DNA from: Streptomyces sp. CB02959
GTDB lineage: Bacteria; Actinomycetota; Actinomycetes; Streptomycetales; Streptomycetaceae
DNA: 64,000 nucleotides
Direction: 5' to 3'
Assembly (NCBI RefSeq): GCF_002803155.1
Contig: NZ_NNBP01000009.1
Span: forward strand, 186,001-250,000
The position numbers and the translations under genes are program-made. How positions within the stretch are numbered: position 1 is the stretch's first letter; every line of letters begins with the position of its first letter. Shown in pieces: positions 1 to 8,657 of this stretch. Below the pieces are notes generated by a model, which did no database searches, had not been told where the DNA came from, and saw only the letters and a list, made by a program, of their open reading frames with translations.

Positions 1-819
1 TCACCGGCGCCGGCAGCAGCTACGACGCGCACCGGATGGCGGTGCGCGGGCACGTCGCCGTGGTGACGGTCAACTACCGGCTGGGGATCTTCGGCAACTT
101 CGGCTACCCGGGCCTCGACGGCTCGGGCGACTTCGGACTGGCCGACCAACAGGCGGCGCTGCGCTGGGTGCAGCGCAACGCCGCCTCGTTCGGCGGCGAC
201 CCGCAGAACGTGACACTCGCCGGGGAGTCGTCCGGCGGGATGAGCACCTGCACCCAGCTGACGTCCCCGAGCGCGGCCGGACTGTTCGCCAAGGCCATCG
301 TGCAAAGCGGCGCCTGCTCGATCGACTACGGCAAGAACGCCGTTGGCCGCGGTCTACTCCCCGTCCGCGTACGGCACACCGGCGCTGGCCTGGGCGGCGC
401 TGAACACCGACCGGGTCTTCGCCTGCCCGACGCTCACCTCCGACCGGCAACTGGCCCGCCACACCGCCACCTACGCCTACGAGTTCGCCGACCGTCAGGC
501 ACCCGGCCTCGGCTACCCCCAGTCACCGCAACTCCCGTTGGGCGCCGCGCACGCCACCGACCTCCCCTACCTGTTCGACCTCGGCGGCCGGCCCGCCTCC
601 TTCACCGCCGCGCAGAACAGGCTGGCCGCCCACATGATCGACTACTGGACGGCGTTCGCGCGCACCGGCGCACCGGACCACCGGAACCTGCCGCACTGGC
701 CTCAGGTGCCCGCCCGTGCCACCACCCCCTACGTCCAGCGGCTCGACACCGGGCCCGGCGGAATCCACCGCGTGGACGCCGCCGCCGAACACCACTGCCG
801 ACTCTGGCCGCAGGGTTGA
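1..819 (+). pseudogene. Type B carboxylesterase, decayed (5' end outside window)
   Basis: Two reading frames together give the start and end of a carboxylesterase family protein. The first, already open at base 3, carries the VTVNYRLG strand, the RNAASFGGDP region and the nucleophile elbow GESSGG (serine codon at 228-230). At about 340 the homology jumps to another frame (343-819) that encodes the normal C-terminal part, with a FACPT motif, the EFADR strand and the GAAHATDLPYLF segment that holds the catalytic histidine. Roughly 150-200 residues between the two parts, including the region of the acidic triad residue, are missing. An internal deletion with a frameshift is therefore visible directly, and no active enzyme can be made. 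The family hydrolyses esters. The 5' end lies outside the window. Confidence 0.8.
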
Positions 820-948
820 AGCCGAAGCCGTCCTGCGACGCACCGGGCGCGACAGGGCCCCTGAAGGAACGGGGCCTCGGTTGGCCGAGTTGGTGTTGTC
901 CGAGCATGAGCGCGAGCACACCGGCGAGCAGGGCCGACTGCAACCGCA

Positions 949-1320
949 CTACCCTGCGCTGCGCGGCGGCAGGCGCTCTGTGATCCGGTTGAACAAATCC
1001 GTCAGCGGCTCGCTGACTTCCCGACCGAACTCGGACAGTCCGTAGGTGACTTTGGGTGGCGTCGTCGGCTCGACCTCCCGCCAGACCAGGCCGTCCTGGA
1101 CGAGCGCGCGCAGGGTCTGAGTGAGCATCTTCTCGCTGATGCCCCGGATGCTGTCGCGCAGCTCGTAGAACCGAAGGTCGTTGCTCCGCAAGGAGATCAG
1201 CACCCAGATGCCCCACCTGCTCGTCACGTGGTCGACCATGTCGCGCGCCGGGCAGTCGGTGTGAAACACGTCATACCGCTTGCCCGTCTCGGCCTGCGTC
1301 AGCTGCGCACCTTCCCTCAT
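949..1320 (-). CDS. HxlR family winged-helix regulator
   Basis: This 123-residue protein has the HxlR layout: an early DCPARD cysteine motif, then a winged helix containing WGIWVLISL, LRFYELRDSIRGISEKMLTQTLRALVQDGLV and a wing before VTYGLSEFGREV. HxlR regulators (YodB, HypR, QorR) often sense electrophiles or oxidants through the N-terminal cysteine and repress a neighbouring oxidoreductase. It is divergent from the NmrA-type reductase at 1413 with a 92-base shared promoter region containing inverted repeats. The likely role is repression of that reductase and itself (inference). Length and motifs are complete. Confidence 0.9.
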   Translation of the reverse strand: MREGAQLTQAETGKRYDVFHTDCPARDMVDHVTSRWGIWVLISLRSNDLRFYELRDSIRGISEKMLTQTLRALVQDGLVWREVEPTTPPKVTYGLSEFGREVSEPLTDLFNRITERLPPRSAG

Positions 1321-1330
1321 GTCCGGAGCT

Positions 1331-1361
1331 TACCTCTGGGTATGTTCTTACGAAAAGTAAG
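1331..1361. promoter_or_regulatory. Probable HxlR operator in divergent promoter
   Basis: Two inverted repeats lie side by side between the HxlR gene and the reductase: TACC-TCTG-GGTA at 1331-1342 and CTTAC-GAAAA-GTAAG at 1347-1361. Their placement in the divergent promoter fits autoregulation plus control of the reductase. The repeat is seen; binding is inferred. Confidence 0.55.
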
Positions 1362-1412
1362 CCTGGCTCCTAGCGTCAATTTCCGCAGTGCACAACGAAC
1401 CAGGAGCTGAAC

Positions 1413-2252
1413 ATGATCGTGGTGACCGGGGCTACCGGGAATGTGGGCCGACCTTTGACGCAGGCCCTGGCCGAAGCGGGCGAGCAGGTGACGGCGGTGT
1501 CGCGGCGCACGGTGGCGATGCCGGACGGCGTCCGACATGTGGCGGCCGACTTGGCCGAGCCGGCGGGTCTCACGCCCGCGTTGGACGGGGCGAAGGCGCT
1601 CTTCCTCCTGCTGTCCGGCGACCTGCACGCCCCCGAAGCCAGGCCGACCGACATCATCGACCTGGCCGCGGCCAGTGGGGTACGCCGGGTCGTCCTGCTG
1701 TCTTCGCAGGGCGTGGCGACCAGGCCGCTCGGCCCGTCGCGGGTTGCGATGCGGGCGGCGGAGGACGCGTTGCGGGAGTCCGGCCTGGACTGGGCCGTTC
1801 TGCGTCCGGGCGGTTTCGCCTCCAACGCCTTTGCCTGGGCGGAGTCCGTCCGCACGCAAGGGACGGTCGCAGCCCCCTTCGGTGATGTAGGGGTGCCGGT
1901 CATCGATCCGGCGGACATCGCCGAGGTCGCGGCGGCCTGCCTGCTGGACGACCGGCACACCGGCGGGGTGTACGAGCTGACCGGGCCGGAGGTGATCACG
2001 CCGCGTCAGCAGGCGGAGGCGATCGCGACCGCGCTCGGCTCGCCGGTGCGGTTCCACGAACTCACCCGCGAGGAGGCCAAGGCCACGATGACCCGGTTCG
2101 TGCCGGCGGAACTCGCCGACGACACCCTGGACATCATCTCCGCCCCGAACCCGGCCGAACTGCGGATCAGCCCGGACGTGGAACGAGTCCTCGGCCGCGC
2201 CCCGCACCCCTTCGACGACTGGGTCGCCCGCAACATCGCCGCATTCCGCTGA
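1413..2252 (+). CDS. NmrA/atypical SDR family NAD(P)-binding reductase
   Basis: This 279-residue protein has an N-terminal Rossmann motif VTGATGNVGRPL, the atypical-SDR pattern without a YxxxK pair, and the ELTGPEVITPRQQAEAIATALG segment typical of NmrA-like and quinone-reductase QorB-like proteins. A good ribosome site (AGGAG near 1401) precedes the ATG. The divergent HxlR gene suggests an inducible role in quinone or electrophile reduction (inference). A GC hairpin follows the stop. The substrate cannot be read from sequence. Confidence 0.85.
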   Translation: MIVVTGATGNVGRPLTQALAEAGEQVTAVSRRTVAMPDGVRHVAADLAEPAGLTPALDGAKALFLLLSGDLHAPEARPTDIIDLAAASGVRRVVLLSSQGVATRPLGPSRVAMRAAEDALRESGLDWAVLRPGGFASNAFAWAESVRTQGTVAAPFGDVGVPVIDPADIAEVAAACLLDDRHTGGVYELTGPEVITPRQQAEAIATALGSPVRFHELTREEAKATMTRFVPAELADDTLDIISAPNPAELRISPDVERVLGRAPHPFDDWVARNIAAFR

Positions 2253-2260
2253 GACACCAC

Positions 2261-2449
2261 TCAGTTGAAGCCCCCGGGCGCCTCGTGCGGCTGCTGCCGC
2301 GCGAGGCGCCCGCCGTCGACCACACCGAGGCCACTTCCCTTGCTGAGGCCGTAGAGCACGACCACCGTCCACCTGTCGGCGAACAGCTCGACCGCCAGAC
2401 ACGCCGGACGGTCGGCGAGAAAGGGAGCACCGGGACCAAATCCGCTCAC
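2261..2449 (-). pseudogene. HxlR family regulator remnant
   Basis: A short minus-strand frame from a GTG at 2447-2449 encodes CLAVELFADRWTVVVLYGLSKG, the start of the HxlR DNA-binding domain, and then turns into unrelated sequence before a stop at 2261. The recognition helix and wing are missing, so this is a truncated relic. It sits divergent to the MDR oxidoreductase at 2523, exactly where an intact HxlR partner would be expected. The intact regulator at 949-1320 might have taken over (inference). Confidence 0.6.
2275..2312 (+). terminator. GC hairpin after the NmrA-type gene
   Basis: A perfect 11-base stem (CGGGCGCCTCG / CGAGGCGCCCG) with a 16-base loop begins 23 bases after the reductase stop. 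No T-tract follows, as is common in Streptomyces. It overlaps the HxlR relic. Confidence 0.5.
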
Positions 2450-2522
2450 GGCGCCAAAGGTACCTGCTGGTTCCTGACGGAAACCTAGCCTTGGTTCTCC
2501 CCCCTCCAAAGCCAGGAGAGTC

Positions 2523-3452
2523 ATGCGAGTCATCACCCAGCAGACGCTCGGCGGTCCCGAGGTGCTCACCATCGTGGACGCGCCCGAGCCCCGACCCCTC
2601 CCGACCGAGGTTCTCGTCCGAGTCAAGGCGATCGGGTTGAACCCGCTGGAGGCGCGCCTGCGCGCCGGCGAGTTCCCGCTGATCGGCCGGCCGCCGTTCG
2701 TCCTCGGCTGGGACATCAGCGGCGTGGTCGAACAGGCGCCGCAGACGTGGCGGTTCAGGCCCGGCGACGAGGTGTTCGGGATGCCGCTGTTCCCGCGGGC
2801 GGCGAGCGCGTACGCCGAGGTCGTGTCGGCGCCGGCGTTGCACCTGGCACGCAAGCCGGCGTCGCTCTCGCACGTCGAGGCGTCGGCGCTGCCGGTCGTC
2901 GGGCTGACGGCGTGGCAGGGCCTCGTCGACCTGGGCGGCGTGAGGGAGGGCGATCGCGTCCTGGTCCACGGCGGTGGTGGCGGGGTCGGCCACATCGCGA
3001 TCCAGATCGCGAAAGCGCTCGGCGCGCACGTGATCGCGACCGCCGGCGGGAACAAGCGGCAGTTCGTCGAGGGGTTCGGCGCCGACGAGGTGATCGACTA
3101 CACGGCGGTCGACTTCACCGAGGCGGTCCGCGACATCGACGTCGTGCTCGACACGATCGGCGGCGAAATCGTCGAGCGGTCGCTCGAAGTGCTCCGCCCA
3201 GGTGGGCACTTGGTGACGGCGGTCGCCGAGGAGGATGCGGAGCTCGCCGCCAAGTACGAGGCCGCCGGTGTGCGCTTCAGCGGCATCGCGGTCGACCCGG
3301 ATCCGGTCGCCCTGCGAGGTCTCGTCGAACTCGTCGAACAGGGCAGGCTCCGGGTCCACGTGCAGGAGACGTTCCCCTTCGAGCGCGTCGCCGACGCGCA
3401 CCGGCTGCTCGACGCCGGTCACCTCCAGGGCAAACTCGTCCTCACCGTCTGA
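2523..3452 (+). CDS. MDR family NADP-dependent oxidoreductase (quinone-reductase-like)
   Basis: The 309-residue product belongs to the medium-chain dehydrogenase/reductase superfamily. It shows an N-terminal GroES-like domain (residues about 1-120, with KAIGLNPLEARLRAGEF and VLGWDISGVVE) and a nucleotide-binding domain with HGGGGGVGHIAIQIAKALGA, the NADPH-type glycine motif. The zinc ligands of alcohol dehydrogenases are absent, which fits zeta-crystallin/QOR enzymes that reduce quinones or enones. AGGAG sits 5 bases before the ATG. The HxlR relic upstream suggests that it was once under redox-sensing repression. Substrate unknown. Confidence 0.88.
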   Translation: MRVITQQTLGGPEVLTIVDAPEPRPLPTEVLVRVKAIGLNPLEARLRAGEFPLIGRPPFVLGWDISGVVEQAPQTWRFRPGDEVFGMPLFPRAASAYAEVVSAPALHLARKPASLSHVEASALPVVGLTAWQGLVDLGGVREGDRVLVHGGGGGVGHIAIQIAKALGAHVIATAGGNKRQFVEGFGADEVIDYTAVDFTEAVRDIDVVLDTIGGEIVERSLEVLRPGGHLVTAVAEEDAELAAKYEAAGVRFSGIAVDPDPVALRGLVELVEQGRLRVHVQETFPFERVADAHRLLDAGHLQGKLVLTV

Positions 3453-3774
3453 TCCCGTCGTGGGACCTGGGGCCTCGTGTGAGCGAGGCCGCGCTGATGA
3501 ACGGCTGGGAACCTCGCACCTGTGGCGACGCGGGAAGAGTTGGCCCTCTACTGGTGGGCTCTCGTATTCAACTGTCGCCAGTTCTCGGCATGGACCAGCC
3601 TGGCGGTGACCGACTGTGATCTACGATGCGGGCGCCTTCTGACCGTGGATGGCGTCACGTGTGGCGGCCAGTGCCTTCCTCTCCATGTGACGGACGTTCC
3701 GACAGGCGGCCGTTGGAGACGACCATGGCCGCGAGAGTCGGCCCTCTGATACGTTCCAGGACCAAGGGGCCGAC
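3453..3774. other. Intergenic stretch without a recognisable gene
   Basis: Apart from the hairpin at 3471-3490 no coding pattern, RNA gene or clear operator is seen. Short open frames here lack ribosome sites and family features. Confidence 0.5.
3471..3490 (+). terminator. Hairpin after the MDR oxidoreductase
   Basis: GGCCTCG-TGTGAG-CGAGGCC forms a 7-base perfect stem with a 6-base loop, 18 bases after the stop codon at 3452. Confidence 0.45.
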
Positions 3775-4449
3775 ATGGATGAGACTTCGAAAGCGCGTGA
3801 CGAACTGGACCGGCTGGGCCGGTCCCTGCGCAAGCAACTGGTCACGCTGATAACCGATTTGACCATTCGTGTCCACCTCCGTCGACTGTCCCTCGACGAA
3901 CCGAAGGTTGCCGACCGGCGCGAGCCGCTGCGCTACCACTATTCGACGGTGTACCAAGGCAATCGTCCGGCGACCACCACCGCTGCCGAGACGGCCTCCC
4001 GTGCGGCCTTCCTCCTCCGCGCGGCCGGTTGGGACGTCACGACGTCACAGGAGGATGACGACGGGATCCACTGGACAGTGCTCGTCGCTCACCGGGATGG
4101 CAACGGCATCCGCATCATGACGAGCGACGACACACCCGCCGTGGCGTTCCGCGCACAGACGCCGGCGCTGGCACTGTGCCCGCCGCAACCAGTCCAGCAG
4201 TCGGAGCCGGTGCGAACGCCGGAGACCATCACACCTGGTTACGTCCTCTGCTACGAGTGCGACGGCCTCGGTTGGTGTCCCGGATGCGGTGGCCGCGGGT
4301 GGGTGCTCGGCCAGCCCCACCGGAGGAGCCGATGCAGGGAATGCCGCACGACGAAGGTCTGCGCCATCTGCCGGGGTGAGGGTCAGTTGCACGCCTCCGG
4401 TTTGTCGGCGTACCAACTCGGCTACTACCCGGGACTGGACCGACACTGA
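3775..4449 (+). CDS. Unrecognised protein with C-terminal CxxCxGxG-type zinc ribbon
   Basis: This 224-residue protein is not assigned to a named family. Residues about 1-135 form a soluble alpha/beta region with a helical, charged start (MDETSKARDELDRLGRSLRK) and a segment RAAFLLRAAGWDV. After a Pro/Gln-rich linker, the last 70 residues hold repeated cysteine pairs, CYECDGLGWCPGCGGRGW and CRECRTTKVCAICRGEGQ. These resemble the DnaJ central zinc-binding repeats (CxxCxGxG), but there is no J domain. Eight cysteines could bind two zinc ions (inference). It stands alone, with no operon partner. A role in nucleic acid or protein binding is possible but not shown. Confidence 0.7.
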   Translation: MDETSKARDELDRLGRSLRKQLVTLITDLTIRVHLRRLSLDEPKVADRREPLRYHYSTVYQGNRPATTTAAETASRAAFLLRAAGWDVTTSQEDDDGIHWTVLVAHRDGNGIRIMTSDDTPAVAFRAQTPALALCPPQPVQQSEPVRTPETITPGYVLCYECDGLGWCPGCGGRGWVLGQPHRRSRCRECRTTKVCAICRGEGQLHASGLSAYQLGYYPGLDRH

Positions 4450-4464
4450 CTCAGAAGTCCTCCA

Positions 4465-4880
4465 TCAGCCCGAAGGTGCGGTGTCCGTCCTCCCGTCATC
4501 CGGTCGAACTCCGTCAGGGATCCGAAGTCGGCCATGAGAGGGGTGAGCGCGGCCATGGCCGGGTACGTGGTGGCGTCGCACGCGGGCACGGCACCGGCCC
4601 CGTCGGGCCCGCCGCTGGTGCGCGCGAGCAGGTGTCCGTTGAGGAAGCTGAAGAGCACCATGGGCGCGTCCGCGACCGTCCGGTCGGGCAGGCCGGTCGG
4701 CCGCACGCATCGCGGTGACCAGTTGCTCCAGGGCGGAGGCGGCCACCGGCGAGGTCTGGGCGCGCGTCACCAGCAGCGACAGGCGCGACAAGGTCCGGCA
4801 GCTGCTCCTCGAAGGGGAAGTGGCCGCCGGCCAGGGCGTGCGCCTCCGCTCCCCCGATGGCGCAGCCCCGCCGGGCGGCG
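4465..4880 (-). pseudogene. Degraded minus-strand gene, possibly a TetR C-terminal domain
   Basis: Protein-like pieces occur in shifting minus-strand frames: LVTRAQTSPVAASALEQLVTAMRAA (4710-4790 region), then VADAPMVLFSFLNGHLLAR and MAALTPLMADFGSLTEFDRM toward 4480. Joined, they resemble the ligand-binding half of a TetR/AcrR regulator. A further piece (AEAHALAGGHFPFEEQLPDLV, about 4800-4880) lies upstream in another frame. No start, no DNA-binding domain and at least two frame changes are seen, so it is called a relic. The family assignment is weak. Confidence 0.35.
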
Positions 4881-4986
4881 TCCGGGGTGGCACTGGCACC
4901 ACCCCGAGTACGGAAACTGGCTTCATTGAACGCCGGGCCCGGGCGGCCGAGTATCGAGGAAACCGACATTCCTCAAGGGGGAACGC

Positions 4987-6573
4987 ATGCCCGTACCCGG
5001 GAAATCCACGCGCTGGGCGGCCGTCGCCGCATCCGTACTCCTGGCGGCAACGGCCCTTCCGGTCGCGGGGGCGGACAGCGCCTCCGCGGTGGACGCCGCG
5101 CGACCGGGCGCCGTGCGCACGCCCGCGCGCTACCTGAACCAGCGTCTCGACTGGCAGCCCTGTGACTCCGGTGCGCTGGAGTGCGCGGCCATGGCCGTGC
5201 CGCGGGACTGGCACCGTCCGGACCAGGGCCCCAGCCTGACCGTGGAAGTCTCCCGGCACCGGGCGACCGATCCCGCCGGGCGGCGCGGAGTGCTGATGAT
5301 GGCCGCCGGCGGCCCTGGGGCCTCCGGTCTCAAGCGGCCCGCGGGTCTGGCGTCCTACGCTCCCGGCCTCGCCGCCGCGTACGACATCGTCAGCTTCGAC
5401 CAGCGCGGCGTCGGCAGCAGCACCAGGGTCACCTGCTCCGACCAGTCAGCGGTCGACGCCTCCTTCTCCGGCGACAAGCGCGACCGCTCCGCCGCCGCGA
5501 TCCGGGAGACCTTCGCCCGGGCACGCGCCTTCGTCCGCGACTGCCAACGCCACTCCGGAGACCTGCTGCCCTACATCACCACCGAGCAGGCCGTCCACGA
5601 CATGGACCTCTACCGCGTCCTCCTCGGGGCCGACACGATCTCCTACTACGGTCCGTCCTACGCCACCGTCCTCGGCGCCTCCTACGCGACCGAGTTCCCC
5701 CGCCGGGTGGCGCGGATGGTCCTCGACAGCAACGTCGACTTCACCGGTACCTGGCAGTCGTTCATGGAGGGCCAACCCCTCAGCTTCCAGCGCCGGTTCG
5801 AAGCGGACTTCCTCCCCTGGCTGGCGAAGAACGACGGCGTCTACCACCAGGGCCGCACGCCCGCGCAGGCCAAGGAGACCTTCGAGCGCCTGCGCGGCAG
5901 GCTGCACGATCACCCGTTGGTCCTCGACGGGACGACCCTCACCCCCGACCAGTTGGACACCGCCGCCAGCAACGCGATCTACCAGGCCGATCCGGGCTTC
6001 GAGCGGCTCGCCGGCGCCCTGACGGTCCTGGAACACCCCGATACCGCACCGCCCGCCGCCAAGCAGGCCCTCGCCCAGGCGATGGCGCACCCCGTCGACG
6101 CGGGTTTCGCGGCGGACTTCTTCTCCGTCGTCTGCAACGACACTCCCTGGAACCGCAGCGCCGGCTACTGGACCGCACAGAGCGCCCGCGCCACGCGCGA
6201 CCACCCGCTGGTGGGCGCCCGCTCGCTGGCCTACTCCGCGGTCTGCGCCGCCTGGCCGCGCCCCACCGCACCGCGCATCCAGGTCACCGGGCGCGGCCTG
6301 CCCCCCGTCCTCATGCTGAACTCCACCCATGACCCGGCCACCTACTACGAGGGGGCGCTGCGCGACCACCGGGCCCTGCCCGGCTCGCGCCTGGTGACGG
6401 TCGTCGGCGGTGGCGACCACGGACAGTTCCAGAACCACAACGCATGCGTCGACAGCCTGGTCGAGGGCTATCTCGTCGACGGAACGATCCCGTCCGCCGA
6501 CACCACCTGCGCCGCCGACCCGCTCCCGGTGCCGGTGCCGGTGCCGAGCGGAACCGGGGCGAGCCCGCGCTAG
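4987..6573 (+). CDS. Secreted tripeptidyl-aminopeptidase-type alpha/beta hydrolase
   Basis: The 528-residue protein starts with a Sec signal peptide (KSTRWAAVAASVLLAATALPVAGADSASA) and continues as a TAP/SlpD-type alpha/beta hydrolase. It shows the oxyanion segment AAGGPGASG, the FDQRGVGSS motif, the nucleophile elbow YYGPSYATVLG (Ser224), the acid region LNSTHDPATYYEGA and the histidine region GGGDHGQFQNHNACVD. The usual GxSYGT elbow is altered to GPSYAT, but the serine is kept. The family releases tripeptides from the N-terminus of extracellular proteins. AGGGGG precedes the ATG. It is monocistronic. A second member of this family is at 11113-12603, with quite different sequence. Confidence 0.88.
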   Translation: MPVPGKSTRWAAVAASVLLAATALPVAGADSASAVDAARPGAVRTPARYLNQRLDWQPCDSGALECAAMAVPRDWHRPDQGPSLTVEVSRHRATDPAGRRGVLMMAAGGPGASGLKRPAGLASYAPGLAAAYDIVSFDQRGVGSSTRVTCSDQSAVDASFSGDKRDRSAAAIRETFARARAFVRDCQRHSGDLLPYITTEQAVHDMDLYRVLLGADTISYYGPSYATVLGASYATEFPRRVARMVLDSNVDFTGTWQSFMEGQPLSFQRRFEADFLPWLAKNDGVYHQGRTPAQAKETFERLRGRLHDHPLVLDGTTLTPDQLDTAASNAIYQADPGFERLAGALTVLEHPDTAPPAAKQALAQAMAHPVDAGFAADFFSVVCNDTPWNRSAGYWTAQSARATRDHPLVGARSLAYSAVCAAWPRPTAPRIQVTGRGLPPVLMLNSTHDPATYYEGALRDHRALPGSRLVTVVGGGDHGQFQNHNACVDSLVEGYLVDGTIPSADTTCAADPLPVPVPVPSGTGASPR

Positions 6574-6751
6574 CTGGTCGCCCGGTGCGGGGCCACCCGT
6601 GCGCGCCTCAGGAGATCAGCTCGATGTCGTGGAGGCGCATGACGCCGAACCAGGCACTGGTCTCGGCCGCGGTACGGGGCCGGGTGGGCGCCGGCGCTTG
6701 CCGGGGGTCATGTCTTCACCAAGCTTCCGCCAAAACCGACCGACGGGATTG

Positions 6752-6770
6752 TTAGGTAAGCCTTGCCTGG
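6752..6770 (+). promoter_or_regulatory. Iron box (DtxR/IdeR/DmdR-type) upstream of ZIP transporter
   Basis: TTAGGTAAGCCTTGCCTGG matches the DtxR-family consensus TTAGGTTAGCCTAACCTAA at 14 of 19 positions. It lies 45 bases before the ZIP start, where a repressor would block transcription. An overlapping inverted repeat TAAGCC-TTGCCT-GGCTTA is also visible. Iron-dependent repression is inferred. Confidence 0.6.
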
Positions 6771-6814
6771 CTTAGTGTCTGCGGTCGTCCCCGCCTCCTC
6801 CGACCGGAGCCCCC

Positions 6815-7639
6815 ATGTCCAGCGCGCACATCGCCCTGCTCGGCGCCATCGCCGGTTTCACCATCTACCTGGGCCTGCCGATCGGCCGACTCCGCAAGCC
6901 GACGCCCCGCCTGAAGGGCGGGCTGAACGCCGTCGCCATCGGCATCCTGCTCTTCCTCGTATGGGACGTGCTGACCCATGCCTGGGAACCCATCGACGAG
7001 GGGCTGAGCAAGCACCACTGGGGGCCCGTCGCCACCGGCGGGCTCGTCCTGGCCGCCGGGCTGGGCATCGGACTGGTCGGGCTCGTCCACTACGACGCCT
7101 GGATCGCCCGTCGGCGCCAGGCAGCCGCCGACGCCCCGACCGCGGCCAACGCCGCCAACGGGCCGGCGCCCAAGATCCGGAGCCAGGCGAGCTCGCTGGC
7201 CCTGATGATCGCGACCGGCATCGGCCTGCACAACTTCGCCGAAGGACTGGCGATCGGCAACTCCGCCGCCCAGGGCGAACTCTCCCTCGCGGTACTGCTG
7301 ATCATCGGCTTCGGACTGCACAACGCCACCGAAGGCTTCGGCATCGTCGCCCCGCTCGCCGCCGAGGGCGAGCGCCCGACCTGGACCACCCTGCTCTGGC
7401 TGGGCCTGATCGGCGGCGGCCCCACCTTCCTCGGCACCCTCGTCGGCCAGCACCTGGTCAACGACACCCTGTCCATCGCCTTCCTCGGCCTGGCCGCCGG
7501 CTCCATCCTCTACGTGGTCATCGAGCTGCTGGCCGTCGCCCGCAAGACCGGCCTCAAGACGCTCACCACCTGGGGCATCTTCGTCGGCCTCCTCCTCGGC
7601 TTCGCCACGGACGCCGTGGTCACGGCAGCCGGAGCCTGA
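6815..7639 (+). CDS. ZIP family divalent metal transporter
   Basis: This 274-residue membrane protein has about eight hydrophobic helices and a variable cytoplasmic loop (residues about 95-130, RRRQAAADAPTAANAANG). Its two metal-site helices carry HNFAEG (helix IV) and HNATEG (helix V), diagnostic for ZIP/ZupT/GufA transporters that bring Zn, Fe or Mn into the cytoplasm. The iron box 45 bases upstream points to iron-regulated import. CGGAG precedes the ATG. A hairpin lies 58 bases after the stop. Confidence 0.92.
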   Translation: MSSAHIALLGAIAGFTIYLGLPIGRLRKPTPRLKGGLNAVAIGILLFLVWDVLTHAWEPIDEGLSKHHWGPVATGGLVLAAGLGIGLVGLVHYDAWIARRRQAAADAPTAANAANGPAPKIRSQASSLALMIATGIGLHNFAEGLAIGNSAAQGELSLAVLLIIGFGLHNATEGFGIVAPLAAEGERPTWTTLLWLGLIGGGPTFLGTLVGQHLVNDTLSIAFLGLAAGSILYVVIELLAVARKTGLKTLTTWGIFVGLLLGFATDAVVTAAGA

Positions 7640-7697
7640 ACCCGCCGGGCGAAGAACTCCCCGGCGCCGGCCGCCCACCGGAACCACCACCACTCCA

Positions 7698-7720
7698 CCG
7701 GCCCGACGGGTCCGGGCCGG
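7698..7720 (+). terminator. Hairpin after the ZIP gene
   Basis: CCGGCCCG-ACGGGTC-CGGGCCGG is a perfect 8-base stem with a 7-base loop, 58 bases downstream of the stop codon. Confidence 0.45.
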
Positions 7721-7828
7721 AAGTGCCTGACGGCCGGGGCAGGATTTGCCTTCGAGTGGACTCCAACCACCACACTGCTCACGCTGAGATCCATGCGGTG
7801 GGCAGAGCGGACAGAAAGGCGTCAGCTG

Positions 7829-8641
7829 ATGGAAACGACTGGTTGGGCGGGGCATCCTCTGCCGTACGACCTCTACCGTCAGGCGATCGAGCGGGAGACC
7901 TTGCGCTTCGCCGAGGCGGCCAAGGGCGCGGACCTCGCGACCGCGGTGCCCGCCTGCCCCGACTGGACACTGGCCGAGCTCACCCAGCATGTGGGAGCGC
8001 TGCAGCGCTGGTTCTGCACACTGCTGGCCCGGTTGGTGCAGGAGCCGCCACGCAGCCGCGACGTCGAGCTGGGCCTGCCGGAACGCCCGGAGGAGTACGC
8101 CGACTGGGTGGCCGCGGGCGTACCCGACGTGGCCGCCGTGCTGCGGGCCACGGATCCCCGAGCGCCGATGTGGGCCTGGGGCGCGGACCAGCACGCGCGG
8201 TTCTGGGCCCGTCGGATGCTGTGCGAGACGCTGGTGCACCGGGTGGACGCGGAACGTGCCGTCGGCCGGGAGTCGGCCGTCGATCCCGTGCTGGCGGCGG
8301 ACGGGGTGGACGAATTCCTCGTCAACCTGCCCTACGCGGGCCTGTTCGCCCCGGCCGTGACGAAACTGCACGGCAACGGGGAGATCCTCGCCTTCCGCTG
8401 CGCGGACTCCACGGGCGGCACCGACGAGGAGTGGCGGGTGCGGCTCGAACCGGACGGCTTCCGCCTGCTGCCGCGGGCACGTACCGACGCCGCGCCGTCC
8501 GAGGCGACCGCGGCGGTACGCGGGCGGGCGGCGGACCTCCTGCTGCTGCTCTACGGACGGCGGTCGTACCAGGAGACGGCCTTCGACGTCTCGGGGCAGA
8601 CCGCGGTGCTCGACCGCTGGTTCGCGCACACGGCCTTCTGA
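7829..8641 (+). CDS. Maleylpyruvate isomerase family, mycothiol-dependent-type (DinB fold) protein
   Basis: The protein of about 270 residues has the N-terminal mycothiol maleylpyruvate isomerase domain (ERETLRFAEAAKGADLATAVPACPDWTLAELTQHVGALQRWF), with the CPDWT motif and the metal-site histidine of the HVG segment. A second histidine pair lies in CETLVHRVDAERA. The C-terminal part (residues about 175-270) is the MDMPI C-terminal SCP-like domain. Family members use mycothiol as cofactor in ring-cleavage or detoxification reactions; the substrate here is unknown. The ATG at 7829 is chosen because GAAAGG precedes it; an in-frame ATG exists at 7793. It is convergent with the methyltransferase. 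Confidence 0.85.
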   Translation: METTGWAGHPLPYDLYRQAIERETLRFAEAAKGADLATAVPACPDWTLAELTQHVGALQRWFCTLLARLVQEPPRSRDVELGLPERPEEYADWVAAGVPDVAAVLRATDPRAPMWAWGADQHARFWARRMLCETLVHRVDAERAVGRESAVDPVLAADGVDEFLVNLPYAGLFAPAVTKLHGNGEILAFRCADSTGGTDEEWRVRLEPDGFRLLPRARTDAAPSEATAAVRGRAADLLLLLYGRRSYQETAFDVSGQTAVLDRWFAHTAF

Positions 8642-8657
8642 GGCGCGCTGGAGGCGC

